DNA of 64,000 bases from Rubrobacter tropicus (GTDB lineage Bacteria; Actinomycetota; Rubrobacteria; Rubrobacterales; Rubrobacteraceae), in NCBI RefSeq assembly GCF_011492945.1, contig NZ_CP045120.1:62001-126000 (forward strand), written 5' to 3'. Below are positions 48,881 through 56,571 of the stretch, piece by piece. Each line of letters begins with the position of its first letter. Positions within the stretch are counted from its first letter, which is position 1. The position numbers were made by a program, and so were the translations under genes. The notes under the pieces are model-generated. The model ran no database searches and was not told where the DNA came from. It was given only the letters and a program-made list of their open reading frames with translations.

Positions 48881-49717
48881 ATGCGCCCCGTCCCGGAAGC
48901 CCGCCCGACCTCGGCCGCTGACGGACGCGCCGCGCTCTTCGTCTGGCACGGGCGGGCCCTCTACGTCGGGGGCGTCCCCGTCGCTTCCGCGCCCCACCGC
49001 CACCACGCGGCGCAGGCGGGCGTCAGCCTCGGATCACAGTTCGGGGTCCGCCCGGGCGAGGACGAGCCCTACGAGGCGTGGGCCGGCTTCGTCGCCGCGC
49101 CCGGCGCGGCCCACCAGATCGACGCCCGGGGGGCGCCGGGGGTCTTTGTCTGGGCTGACCCCGAGCACCTCGCCGCCGGCACCTTTCCTGCGGGCGGCGC
49201 CCCGCTTCGGCCCGTGGGCGAGGAGCAACTCCGGGCGTTGCTGCCCGGGCTGAGGTCGGCCGGCGCGGGGCCGCTCGACTGCGCGGGGGCGGAGGGCCTC
49301 TTCTGGTCCGTGGTGCGCGCCAGCTTCGCTACCGGCGGGGCCCCCGGGCGCAGGCCGGATCCTCCGGACGGGCGCATCCGGGATGCCATCGCGCGCATGC
49401 ACGAAGGGGACCTCCTGCGCGCGGAGCGCCCCATCGGGCGGCTCGCCGCCCGGGTCTACCTCTCCGAGGGCCGCTTCAGGCACCTCTTCCGGGATCAGAC
49501 GGGCATGTCGATAGGGCGCTACCTGCTCTGGGAGCGGCTGCTCGCCGCCATCGACGGGGCGGCGAAGGGCGCCCCACTCTCGGAGGCGGCCCACGGGGCG
49601 GGTTTCGCGGACTCGGCGCACCTGAGCCGGGAGTTTCGCGCCACCTTTGGCCTCGCGCCCTCCGAGGTCTTCAAAAACAGCCGCCTCGTTCAAGTCGTGC
49701 CGTGCCCCGCCCGGTAG
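48881..49717 (+). CDS. AraC-family transcriptional regulator
   Basis: A 278-residue regulator. The N-terminal part (residues about 15-110) is cupin-like (LFVWHGRALYVGG, APHRHHAAQ, FVAAPGAAHQIDARG). The C-terminal 100 residues are the double helix-turn-helix: RPIGRLAARVYLSEGRFRHLFRDQTGMSIGRYLLWERL and LSEAAHGAGFADSAHLSREFRATFGLAPSEV. It starts at ATG 48881 behind AGGAGG. It precedes the MMPL transporter by 42 bp and may control it. The ligand is unknown. Confidence 0.92.
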   Translation: MRPVPEARPTSAADGRAALFVWHGRALYVGGVPVASAPHRHHAAQAGVSLGSQFGVRPGEDEPYEAWAGFVAAPGAAHQIDARGAPGVFVWADPEHLAAGTFPAGGAPLRPVGEEQLRALLPGLRSAGAGPLDCAGAEGLFWSVVRASFATGGAPGRRPDPPDGRIRDAIARMHEGDLLRAERPIGRLAARVYLSEGRFRHLFRDQTGMSIGRYLLWERLLAAIDGAAKGAPLSEAAHGAGFADSAHLSREFRATFGLAPSEVFKNSRLVQVVPCPAR

Positions 49718-49759
49718 GGTAGGCGGGCAAGGGAAAGCTCGTCTCCGAAAGGGGCAGGG

Positions 49760-52150
49760 ATGTTCGGCAAGAGAGGGTTGTTCGGGGCGTTGGGCAGGAT
49801 CTCGGCCGGTCACCCCTGGCTCGTGCTCGCGTTCTGGGCGCTCGCAGCGCTCGCGGCGGCGCCGGCGGCCGAGGGGGTCGGCGGGCGCCTGAGCGCCGCG
49901 GTCGAGGTCCCGGCCGGCTCCGAGCCCGCGGCGGTCTCCGGCATCCTCGAGGGCGAGTTCCCGGGCAGGGACCCCGAGCAGCTCGTCCTCGCGGTGCGCT
50001 CCGGGGACGGGGGCCCGCGCGCGGGCGAGCCGGCCTACGAGCGGGCCGTGGACCGCGCCGTCGGGGCGGTCGCCGACGTGCCCGGCGTGGGGAGCGTCAC
50101 CACCCACCGCGACGGCGCGGAGAGGCTCGCGGGGCTCAACGGCCGGGCGGAGGCGGTCCTCGTGGGGATCGAGGGCGCCGACGCCGCCCGCGCGCAGGAG
50201 GTCGTCGGCGAGGTCCGCGAGGCGCTCGAGGGCGTCGAGAAACCCCCCTCGATGGACTTCCTCGTCACGGGCGACGCCGCCGTCTACCTCGACGCCACCG
50301 AGCTCTCCGACAGGGACGTGGCGAGGGCGGAGACGACGGCGCTGCCGATCACCCTCACCGTGCTCGTCGTGGCCTTCGGGGCGCTCGTGGCCGCGTTCTT
50401 GCCCCTGGTCGTGGCGGTGGTCGCGATCGTGCTCGCGCTTGGCGCCCTGTTTCTCGCGACCGACCACCTCACCGTGAGCATCTTCGCCCAGAGCGTCGTC
50501 ACCATCCTGGGGCTCGCGGTCGGCATCGACTACGCGCTCCTGATGGTCAACCGCTTCCGGGAGGAGCTGGGCCGGGGCCTACCATCACGCGAGGCGGCCG
50601 AGAAAACCGCCGCCACCGCGGGGCGCACGGTCGCGTTCTCCGGGGGCACTGTCGCCGTCTCCATGGCGGCGCTGCTCGTCCCGCCGGTCGAGGCGGTCCG
50701 CTCGATAGGCGTCGCGGGGCTTTTGGTCGTGCTGGCGGCGGTGGCCGCCTCGGTCACGGCCGTCCCGGCGATGCTGGCCCTCCTGGGCGGGCGGGTGAAC
50801 GCCCCCCGCTTCCTGCACCGCCTCACCGCCCGGACCCGCGGCGAGGGCTTCTGGCGCGCCCTCGCCGGGGCGGTCCTCTCCCGCCCCGTCCCCTACGCCC
50901 TGGCGGTGACGGCGCTCCTCGCGGCCCTCGCGCTGCCCCTCCTCGGCGCCCGGATCTACAACCCGGCCGAGAGGCAGATCGGGACCGCCGCCGAGTCGCG
51001 CCAGGGACTCGAGGTCCTGAACGGCCTCGGGCTCGGCGGCACGATGGACGCCCTCGACGTGGTCGTGGACCTGGGCGAGGGCGAGAGCTTCTACGGCTCG
51101 GACGCGGTGGCGGACGTGGACCGCCTCGCCCGCGACCTGGAGGGCCTCGACGGGGTGGACCTCGTGGTCGGCCCGACAACCACCACCGGCAAGCAAGACG
51201 ACGTACCCGCCGAGTTCCTCAAGCGTTTCTACGCCTCGGAGCGCGCAGCAGCGGCGAGCCCCGTGGCCGACCTGGCAAAGACGACCCTGGGCGCCGGCGG
51301 GCGCTACGTGCTCTTGCAGGTCCTCCCGGAGGGGCGCCTCGGGCCCGAAGAGGCGGGGCCGTTCGTGGGGCGCGTCGAGGAAGCGGCGCAGGCGGGGGCG
51401 CCCGGGGGGGGCGCGGTGATGGTGGGCGGCTTCCCGGCCGAGAACCTGGAGTACGCCGCCGCCGTCAACGGGAGCCTGCCGCTCGCCGTGGCGGCGGTGT
51501 TCGGCGCGACCTTCGTCTTGCTCCTGCTGGCCTTCCGCTCGCTCGCCGTCCCGCTGCTCTCTATCCTTATGAACACCCTGAGCGTCGGGGCTGCCCTGGG
51601 CCTCCTCGTCCTGGTCTTCCAGGAGGGCGTGGGCGGCGGGCTCTTCGGCCTCCCGGAAGGCGGGCTCGGCTCGCTGGAGGAGATCCTGCCAGTCACAGTC
51701 TTCGCCGTCACCTTCGGCCTCTCGATGGACTACCAGGTCTTCCTGCTTTCGCGGGTGCAGGAGGAGCACCTCGCGGGCCGGGGCGTCGCCGAAAGCGTGA
51801 GCCGGGCCCTGTCGTCCACGGGCCGGGTCATAAGCTTCGCCGCCCTCATCATGCTCGTGGTCTTCGCGGCCTTCCTGACGAGCGAGCTAGCCGCCGTGCA
51901 GGCGCTCGGCTTCGGGCTCGCCGCGGCCGTGCTCCTGGACGCCACCCTGGTCCGGCTCGTGCTCGTGCCGGCCCTGCTCCGCCTGGCCGGCGATCGCCTG
52001 TGGTGGCTGCCGGGCCGGCCGGGAGGGCCGCTGCCCGCGGTCGAAGGACGCGGCCCGGAGTCGTCGCCGGGACCGGAAGAGGCGGGCTCCAACCGCGGGA
52101 CGCGGGCTCCTGGCCGGCCCGGGAGGCCGCGATCGAGGGAGCGGCTGTGA
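49760..52150 (+). CDS. MMPL/RND-family membrane transporter
   Basis: A 796-residue MMPL protein with two repeats of one helix, a large external loop and a five-helix bundle. The proton-relay regions read LAVGIDYALLMVNRFREEL (first) and FAVTFGLSMDYQVFLLSRVQEEHL (second, with the GLSMDYxVFLL signature of actinobacterial MmpL/ActII-3 proteins). It likely exports lipids or hydrophobic compounds using the proton gradient. The C-terminal 50 residues are Pro/Gly/Arg-rich. It follows the AraC regulator. Confidence 0.94.
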   Translation: MFGKRGLFGALGRISAGHPWLVLAFWALAALAAAPAAEGVGGRLSAAVEVPAGSEPAAVSGILEGEFPGRDPEQLVLAVRSGDGGPRAGEPAYERAVDRAVGAVADVPGVGSVTTHRDGAERLAGLNGRAEAVLVGIEGADAARAQEVVGEVREALEGVEKPPSMDFLVTGDAAVYLDATELSDRDVARAETTALPITLTVLVVAFGALVAAFLPLVVAVVAIVLALGALFLATDHLTVSIFAQSVVTILGLAVGIDYALLMVNRFREELGRGLPSREAAEKTAATAGRTVAFSGGTVAVSMAALLVPPVEAVRSIGVAGLLVVLAAVAASVTAVPAMLALLGGRVNAPRFLHRLTARTRGEGFWRALAGAVLSRPVPYALAVTALLAALALPLLGARIYNPAERQIGTAAESRQGLEVLNGLGLGGTMDALDVVVDLGEGESFYGSDAVADVDRLARDLEGLDGVDLVVGPTTTTGKQDDVPAEFLKRFYASERAAAASPVADLAKTTLGAGGRYVLLQVLPEGRLGPEEAGPFVGRVEEAAQAGAPGGGAVMVGGFPAENLEYAAAVNGSLPLAVAAVFGATFVLLLLAFRSLAVPLLSILMNTLSVGAALGLLVLVFQEGVGGGLFGLPEGGLGSLEEILPVTVFAVTFGLSMDYQVFLLSRVQEEHLAGRGVAESVSRALSSTGRVISFAALIMLVVFAAFLTSELAAVQALGFGLAAAVLLDATLVRLVLVPALLRLAGDRLWWLPGRPGGPLPAVEGRGPESSPGPEEAGSNRGTRAPGRPGRPRSRERL

Positions 52151-52564
52151 CCGGACCCGGTTTCGCCGCCGTCGCGGAGCGGGGCCACCCCGTCGACGCG
52201 AGTGGTGGCGGTGGGAGAGGCCCAGGAGGGCGACCCCGAGACGACCGAGCTCGCGGTCCCCGCCGGCAGGCTCGTCGTCCGATGCGTACCCTACCCGTGA
52301 GCCGCGGCCGAGGACTACAGGCGCACGAACCAGGGGCCCGCCCGAGGTAGCCGAACGCGCGAAGCCTCGGCCGCCAAGGGCCCGAACGCGCGATCCCGAA
52401 CGACGGATAGCGCTGAAAATCAAGTAGCGCAGAAGAAAAGCGGACGAACAACCCTGAAACGACGCCAACCAACACCCTGCGCGCCACGAGACGGCCCCCT
52501 AACGTTTTTTACGAGATCCCCGCACTCGAAAGTAATTGAAATCTCTATCAAACCCGCGCGCCTC
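52151..52564. other. Region with degraded coding sequence, then AT-rich intergenic DNA
   Basis: A short open stretch ending near 52302 (VAVGEAQEGDPETTELAV, then VVRCVPYP before TGA) looks like the C-terminal end of a lost gene. No full gene is supported. From about 52410 the composition turns AT-rich, unlike the flanks, which suggests foreign DNA at the left edge of the defence island. Confidence 0.4.
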
Positions 52565-52593
52565 TTTATTATGTCGAGTACGTCTCGTATAAT
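52565..52593 (+). promoter_or_regulatory. Promoter of the RES toxin-antitoxin operon
   Basis: A perfect TATAAT (52588-52593) with a weak TTTATT (52565-52570) at 17-bp spacing lies 38 bp upstream of the antitoxin gene. GTCGA and TCGAC flank the start region as an interrupted inverted repeat and could be the autoregulatory site. Confidence 0.55.
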
Positions 52594-52631
52594 GGTCCCT
52601 CGGACGTAATCGACAACCTGAGGGGAACCGG

Positions 52632-53291
52632 ATGGCCACAACAGAGGTCGAGAACCTGAGGAGGGCGGCCGAGGGCGTCGAGCCCGATCTGGTGAACGCG
52701 GCGAGCGCTTTTCTCGCGGCCCCGAGAAGCGCGGACGAGGAGCTTCTCGCGGCCCGCACGCTCTCCTTTCTCGGGCGCGGCGTCGAGTCTCTGGACCCCC
52801 GGGAGGTCAGGGAGGTGCTGGCGAGCCCCGAACCCGGGGAGGCGCTGACGGCCATGATCGAGCGCGTGTTGATAGAGCGCAGCGAGCAACCGGCGCTCGT
52901 GCGCGCCCGCATCGGCGGGGCGCGACGCCGCCAGGAGCTGCTCGACGCCGAGGGAGGCTGGCTGAGCGCCGAGCAGGCGGCCGGGCGGCTGACGAGCCGG
53001 GCGGCGCTCGACAAGCGCAGGGAGCGCGGCACTATACTCGCCCTGCCCAGGGCCAACAAGTACGTCTACCCGGTCTGGCAGTTCGACGAGGACACCCGGC
53101 ACGGGCTGCTGCCGGGCCTGAGGGAGGTGCTCGAGGGCTTCGGCGTGGAAAGCCCCTGGATGCGCGCGGAGTTCCTTCTCGCCCACCACGACGAGCTCGG
53201 CGGCCGGCGCGCGATAGACGCGCTCTCCGAAGGGGACGCCGAGGCCGTGAGGCTACTCGCGGCCTCCTACGGCGAGCAGGGCGCCCGCTAG
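52632..53291 (+). CDS. Xre/MbcA-ParS-type antitoxin of a RES module
   Basis: A 219-residue protein. Its C-terminal half (about residues 110-219) carries EGGWLSAEQAAGRL, then KRRERGTILALPRANKYVYPVWQF and HHDELGGRRAIDALSEGDAEAV, typical of MbcA/ParS/Xre toxin-binding antitoxins where the end segment enters the toxin active site. The N-terminal part is helical and unusual. ATG 52632 follows AGGGGA. The RES toxin starts 35 bp downstream. It presumably also represses the operon. Confidence 0.85.
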   Translation: MATTEVENLRRAAEGVEPDLVNAASAFLAAPRSADEELLAARTLSFLGRGVESLDPREVREVLASPEPGEALTAMIERVLIERSEQPALVRARIGGARRRQELLDAEGGWLSAEQAAGRLTSRAALDKRRERGTILALPRANKYVYPVWQFDEDTRHGLLPGLREVLEGFGVESPWMRAEFLLAHHDELGGRRAIDALSEGDAEAVRLLAASYGEQGAR

Positions 53292-53326
53292 GGGCGTCGG
53301 CGACCCACCGGCGGGCCCGGCTTCCC

Positions 53327-53887
53327 TTGCCGCTCGACGACGAGCTGCCGATCCGCCCCGTCGGCGGTCCCTGGCAGCGGTTCCACGGGGCCGGGTTCGG
53401 CTCCGTGTACTTCGGCCGCAAGAAGAAGTACCGTTTCGACGACCCGAACGGCGAGTACGGCGTGCTCTACGCGGGCGCCGACGAGTACGGCGCCTTCGTC
53501 GAGACCTTCCTGCGCAACCCGGAACTCAGGCTCGTGGACCGCACAGAGATCAGGGCGCGCAGGCTCGCGGAGCTCGAGATCGCCCGGCGCATGCGGCTCG
53601 TGGACCTCACGGGCCCGGGGTTGCAGCAGGCCGGCATAGACCCCGAGAGGGTAACCGGGGACTACTCCCTCTCGCAGCCGCTCTCGCGCGAGATCTACGA
53701 GCACCCGGCGACGCCGGACGGGATCCTCTACCGCGTGAAGTACGATCCGAGCCGGATCGGGGTCGCGCTGTTCGAGCGGCGTCGTACGAAGAACGCGGTC
53801 GTGCCCGAAGACCGCGGCTGCCTCCTCGATCCCCACAACGACCAACTGCTGGCAGACCTGCTCCAGGAGTACCACAAGTACATCTGA
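53327..53887 (+). CDS. RES-domain toxin (NAD-degrading type)
   Basis: A 186-residue RES-domain protein. The core has RFHGAGFGSVYFGRKKKYRFDDP (active-site Arg), GEYGVLYAGADEYGAFVETFLRN (active-site Tyr and Glu) and GYDSRIGVALF-like VKYDPSRIGVALFERR. RES toxins break down NAD+ by phosphorolysis or hydrolysis (MbcT, Res) and cause growth arrest. TTG 53327 follows the antitoxin stop closely. Position beside an integrase and DISARM fits a defence island. Confidence 0.88.
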   Translation: MPLDDELPIRPVGGPWQRFHGAGFGSVYFGRKKKYRFDDPNGEYGVLYAGADEYGAFVETFLRNPELRLVDRTEIRARRLAELEIARRMRLVDLTGPGLQQAGIDPERVTGDYSLSQPLSREIYEHPATPDGILYRVKYDPSRIGVALFERRRTKNAVVPEDRGCLLDPHNDQLLADLLQEYHKYI

Positions 53888-54022
53888 GGCCGCGCACGGT
53901 CCACGTTCCTGTCGAGTAATCCTTCGTCAATTCCAACGTCGGATAAGCAACAATTACCCGACGTTGGCGGCCCCGATCGTGTAGGATGTGCGCGTCGTCT
54001 GGCTTCTGGCGGGGAGGTTTTC

Positions 54023-54589
54023 TTGGACAGGTGGGACGGCCCGTTCGACGCGAACGTCGTCAGGGGCTTCCTCGCCCACATGCGCGAGGGCGCCAACGTC
54101 GAGCTCTTCCGCGACCGGGCGGGACCGGAAGGGATCTCCCGGGAAGCCGAGCCCCTCGGCTGGCTGCAGAAGCGCGCCCCGGGGCGCTTCGTCGGCCAGA
54201 CCCTCTCCGGGAACGTGCTCGCGGAGGGGGCGCTGCCCCTCGATCGCGCGGTCGCGGCCTTTTTGGAGCTAGAGCCCGGGTGGGTCTTGCACAACGTCGC
54301 CTACAGGCCGAAGGTGTTCTTCCGCCGCGCCGCCGACGTCACCGACGGCCTGCGCGCGGCGGTCCGTGAGGTGATCGCCGACAAGGGTTCCGCCGGCGAC
54401 CGGCGGCTGGAGCGCATGAAGGTCGAGCACTGGAACGATCGCCTACTCGACTGGGGCCTCGCCGGCGCCGCGCTCGTGTCGCTCGGGCATCCCGATCACA
54501 CCGAGGAGGTCCAGAGGGAGCTCGCGCCCGATGCGCGCGAGGCCTTCGAGGCGTTCAAGCAGGCCCGTCCAGACCTGGAGCCCTGGTAG
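54023..54589 (+). CDS. Hypothetical protein, 188 aa, next to the integrase
   Basis: I recognise no domain. The protein reads RWDGPFDANVVRGFLAHMREG at the start and HWNDRLLDWGLAGAALVSLGHPDHTEEV later, is soluble and mostly helical, and has no Cys. TTG 54023 follows GGGGAGG. It ends two bases before the tyrosine recombinase gene, so the two are likely co-transcribed. It may be an excision or targeting accessory factor or an unknown defence gene. Confidence 0.6.
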   Translation: MDRWDGPFDANVVRGFLAHMREGANVELFRDRAGPEGISREAEPLGWLQKRAPGRFVGQTLSGNVLAEGALPLDRAVAAFLELEPGWVLHNVAYRPKVFFRRAADVTDGLRAAVREVIADKGSAGDRRLERMKVEHWNDRLLDWGLAGAALVSLGHPDHTEEVQRELAPDAREAFEAFKQARPDLEPW

Positions 54590-54591
54590 CG

Positions 54592-55617
54592 GTGGCCGCG
54601 GACGCCTCGGGAACCGCGAAGGGGAGAGCCGGCGAGATCGCGCTGGTCCCAGGGACGCCGCCGCCCGGCACCCTGGCGGAGTTGGAGGGGCGGGCGGAGC
54701 GCTACTTCCGCTCCGCCCGCGCCCCGAACACCATCAAGGCCTACCGCCACGACGTCTCGGACTTCGAGGTGTGGTGCAAGGTGGACGCCGGCGGGCTCCC
54801 GCCGCTGCCCGCCGCGCCGGCGACGGTCGCGCTCTACCTGGCGGACCTCGCGGGCCGGGGCCTGAAGGCGTCGACGATCCGGCGCCGCGTCGCCTCCATC
54901 GCCCAGCTCCACCAGGAGGCGGACCTGGAGGACCCGACGAAGACGAAGGCGGTCAAGAACACCTACCGCGGCATCGTCCGCGAGATCGGATCCTACCAGG
55001 AGGGTAAGGCCCCCATGCTCGGGCCCACCGTCAGGCGCGTCCTCTCGGCCTTCGCCGGCGAGCACGGCCCGGCGGCGAAAAGGGACCGGGCCATCCTGCT
55101 CGCGGGGCTCGCCGGCGGCTACCGCGTGGGCGAGCTCGCCTCGCTGTTCGTCGAGGACGTCGAGTTCGAGGACGGCGGCGCCGTCGTGCTGCTCAGGGGC
55201 TCCAAGACGGACCAGCAGCAGGCGGGGACCTTCAAGGGCATACCGCACGGCCGTCGCCCGGAGACCTGCCCCGTCACCCACCTCAGGGCCTGGATCGGGG
55301 AGCTGAGAAAGACCGGCCGCCACGCCGGCCCGCTCTTCTGCGCCGTGGGGCGCTACGGGAACCTGAGGAAGGGTGGCATGGCCGCCGACTCCGTTTCCAG
55401 GGTTGTCTCCAAGAGGGCGCAGGCCGCAGGGCTCGACCCCGAACGCTACACCGGGCACTCCCTGAGGGCGGGGCTCGTCACCGGGGCTTCCGAGGGGGGT
55501 GCCTCGGACAAGACGATCATGGACCAGTCCAAGCACTCGAACCTCGCGACCGTCAACCGCTACAAGAGGAGGAGCGGCCTCTTCAAGAACAACGCGGCCG
55601 ACTACCTGGGCCTATAA
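54592..55617 (+). CDS. Tyrosine recombinase (phage integrase family)
   Basis: A 341-residue integrase. The N-terminal SAM-like core-binding domain (about residues 25-115) includes RAPNTIKAYRHDVSDFEVWC. The catalytic set is visible: Arg in GLAGGYRVGELASLF, Lys in LRGSKTDQQ, HSLRAGLVT (His-x-x-Arg), SKHSNLATVNRYKR (His and nucleophile Tyr). It closely resembles solo integrases of genomic islands in high-GC bacteria. Its 3' end overlaps convergent drmC by six bases. No tRNA or att repeat is visible within the window. Confidence 0.93.
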   Translation: MAADASGTAKGRAGEIALVPGTPPPGTLAELEGRAERYFRSARAPNTIKAYRHDVSDFEVWCKVDAGGLPPLPAAPATVALYLADLAGRGLKASTIRRRVASIAQLHQEADLEDPTKTKAVKNTYRGIVREIGSYQEGKAPMLGPTVRRVLSAFAGEHGPAAKRDRAILLAGLAGGYRVGELASLFVEDVEFEDGGAVVLLRGSKTDQQQAGTFKGIPHGRRPETCPVTHLRAWIGELRKTGRHAGPLFCAVGRYGNLRKGGMAADSVSRVVSKRAQAAGLDPERYTGHSLRAGLVTGASEGGASDKTIMDQSKHSNLATVNRYKRRSGLFKNNAADYLGL

Positions 55618-56559
55618 CGAGGGCGCGTCTCTGATTGTCGAGAAGGCCCGTTCGACGAGGCCCGATTCAAGCAGCGCATCTACTACGGCGGCCGATGTGG
55701 CAGCCGCTTCTCGTCCCAGGACGGTTCCCGCCTCCAGGTTCGTTCCCGCCTCCAGGTTCGTTCCCAATCCGTACCGGGTCAGGTTGGCCGAGCCAAGAAG
55801 GACCATTCTCTCGTCGACGATCACCATCTTCGCATGAAGGAGGGGGTGAGTAGCACGGTCCCCGCCGAGGCCCGCCCCTCCGGCAGAGAACACCGCCAGA
55901 TCTCCGCCTACCCGCTCCGCCGCCCGCCGCAGTTCCTCGATGGCGTGACTGTTGACCGAACCCAAGTCCGAGGCTTCGTGCGTCACGAGGACGAGCTTCG
56001 CTCCCCTGACCATCGCATCGGCGAGCCGCTCGAACAGCAGACCCATTCCGCGCGCCTCCACGTAAGGGGAGAGCAGCACCACGCGGTCGCGAGCACCGGC
56101 TATGAGCGAAACAGCCGCCTCGAAGTACGAGGTCGCGCCTGGGGTGGCGCCGCGACCGCCGGTGCCGCCCACGCGAAGCGCGGCGGGTAGAGTCCATACC
56201 ACTTGCGACGAGGCTTCCTCACGAGCGGGGGTTGCCGCTTCTTCTCCCGTTGCCAGTCGGAGGAGCAGCCGCGATAGGGGACCCGCTTCCAGTACCGCGG
56301 GCATCTCTTCTCCGGGCAAGGCGCCCTCCCGCACGAGGGTGCGCAGGACCAAGTCCGGGGCCCGCTCGTCGTCGAGGAGGTTTTGCGCCCATTGGAGGTT
56401 CCCGAAATCCACGGTCCGTCCCACCCTTGCCCAGAGCGGCGCCGCGAATCGCGCCAAAAGGGCCTCGTCGGCCGCGAGGGCCTCGAGTAGTCGGTCTACG
56501 GCGCCGGTTCCGTCGCCGCGAGCTGGTCTCGGCTCCTCAGAAGCGTCTTCCCGTCGCAA
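55612..56559 (-). CDS. drmC: DISARM DrmC, phospholipase D-like protein
   Basis: A 315-residue protein with one HKD motif: HPLLHAKMVIVDERMVLLGSANLT (His, Lys, Asp, then GSAN). The N-terminal 120 residues are helical, and the fold core starts at FEAAVSLIAGARDRVVLLSPYV. DrmC is the PLD component of DISARM and is dispensable in some tested systems. TTG 56559 follows AAGAAGGGG, 12 bases after the drmB stop. An 18-bp duplication (55724-55765) doubles GTNLEA just after the active site. It is the last gene of the leftward operon. Confidence 0.9.
   Translation of the reverse strand: MRREDASEEPRPARGDGTGAVDRLLEALAADEALLARFAAPLWARVGRTVDFGNLQWAQNLLDDERAPDLVLRTLVREGALPGEEMPAVLEAGPLSRLLLRLATGEEAATPAREEASSQVVWTLPAALRVGGTGGRGATPGATSYFEAAVSLIAGARDRVVLLSPYVEARGMGLLFERLADAMVRGAKLVLVTHEASDLGSVNSHAIEELRRAAERVGGDLAVFSAGGAGLGGDRATHPLLHAKMVIVDERMVLLGSANLTRYGLGTNLEAGTNLEAGTVLGREAAATSAAVVDALLESGLVERAFSTIRDAPSL
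55724..55765 (-). repeat. 18-bp tandem duplication in drmC
   Basis: Two exact copies of an 18-bp unit plus a 6-bp partial copy duplicate GTNLEA directly after the HKD motif of DrmC. The copies are identical, so the event is recent. Confidence 0.85.
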
Positions 56560-56571
56560 AATCGCCCCTTC

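Noticed and set aside
54592-55617. tRNA-linked attachment site for the tyrosine recombinase
   Set aside because: No tRNA-like sequence or flanking direct repeat could be found in the window around the integrase.
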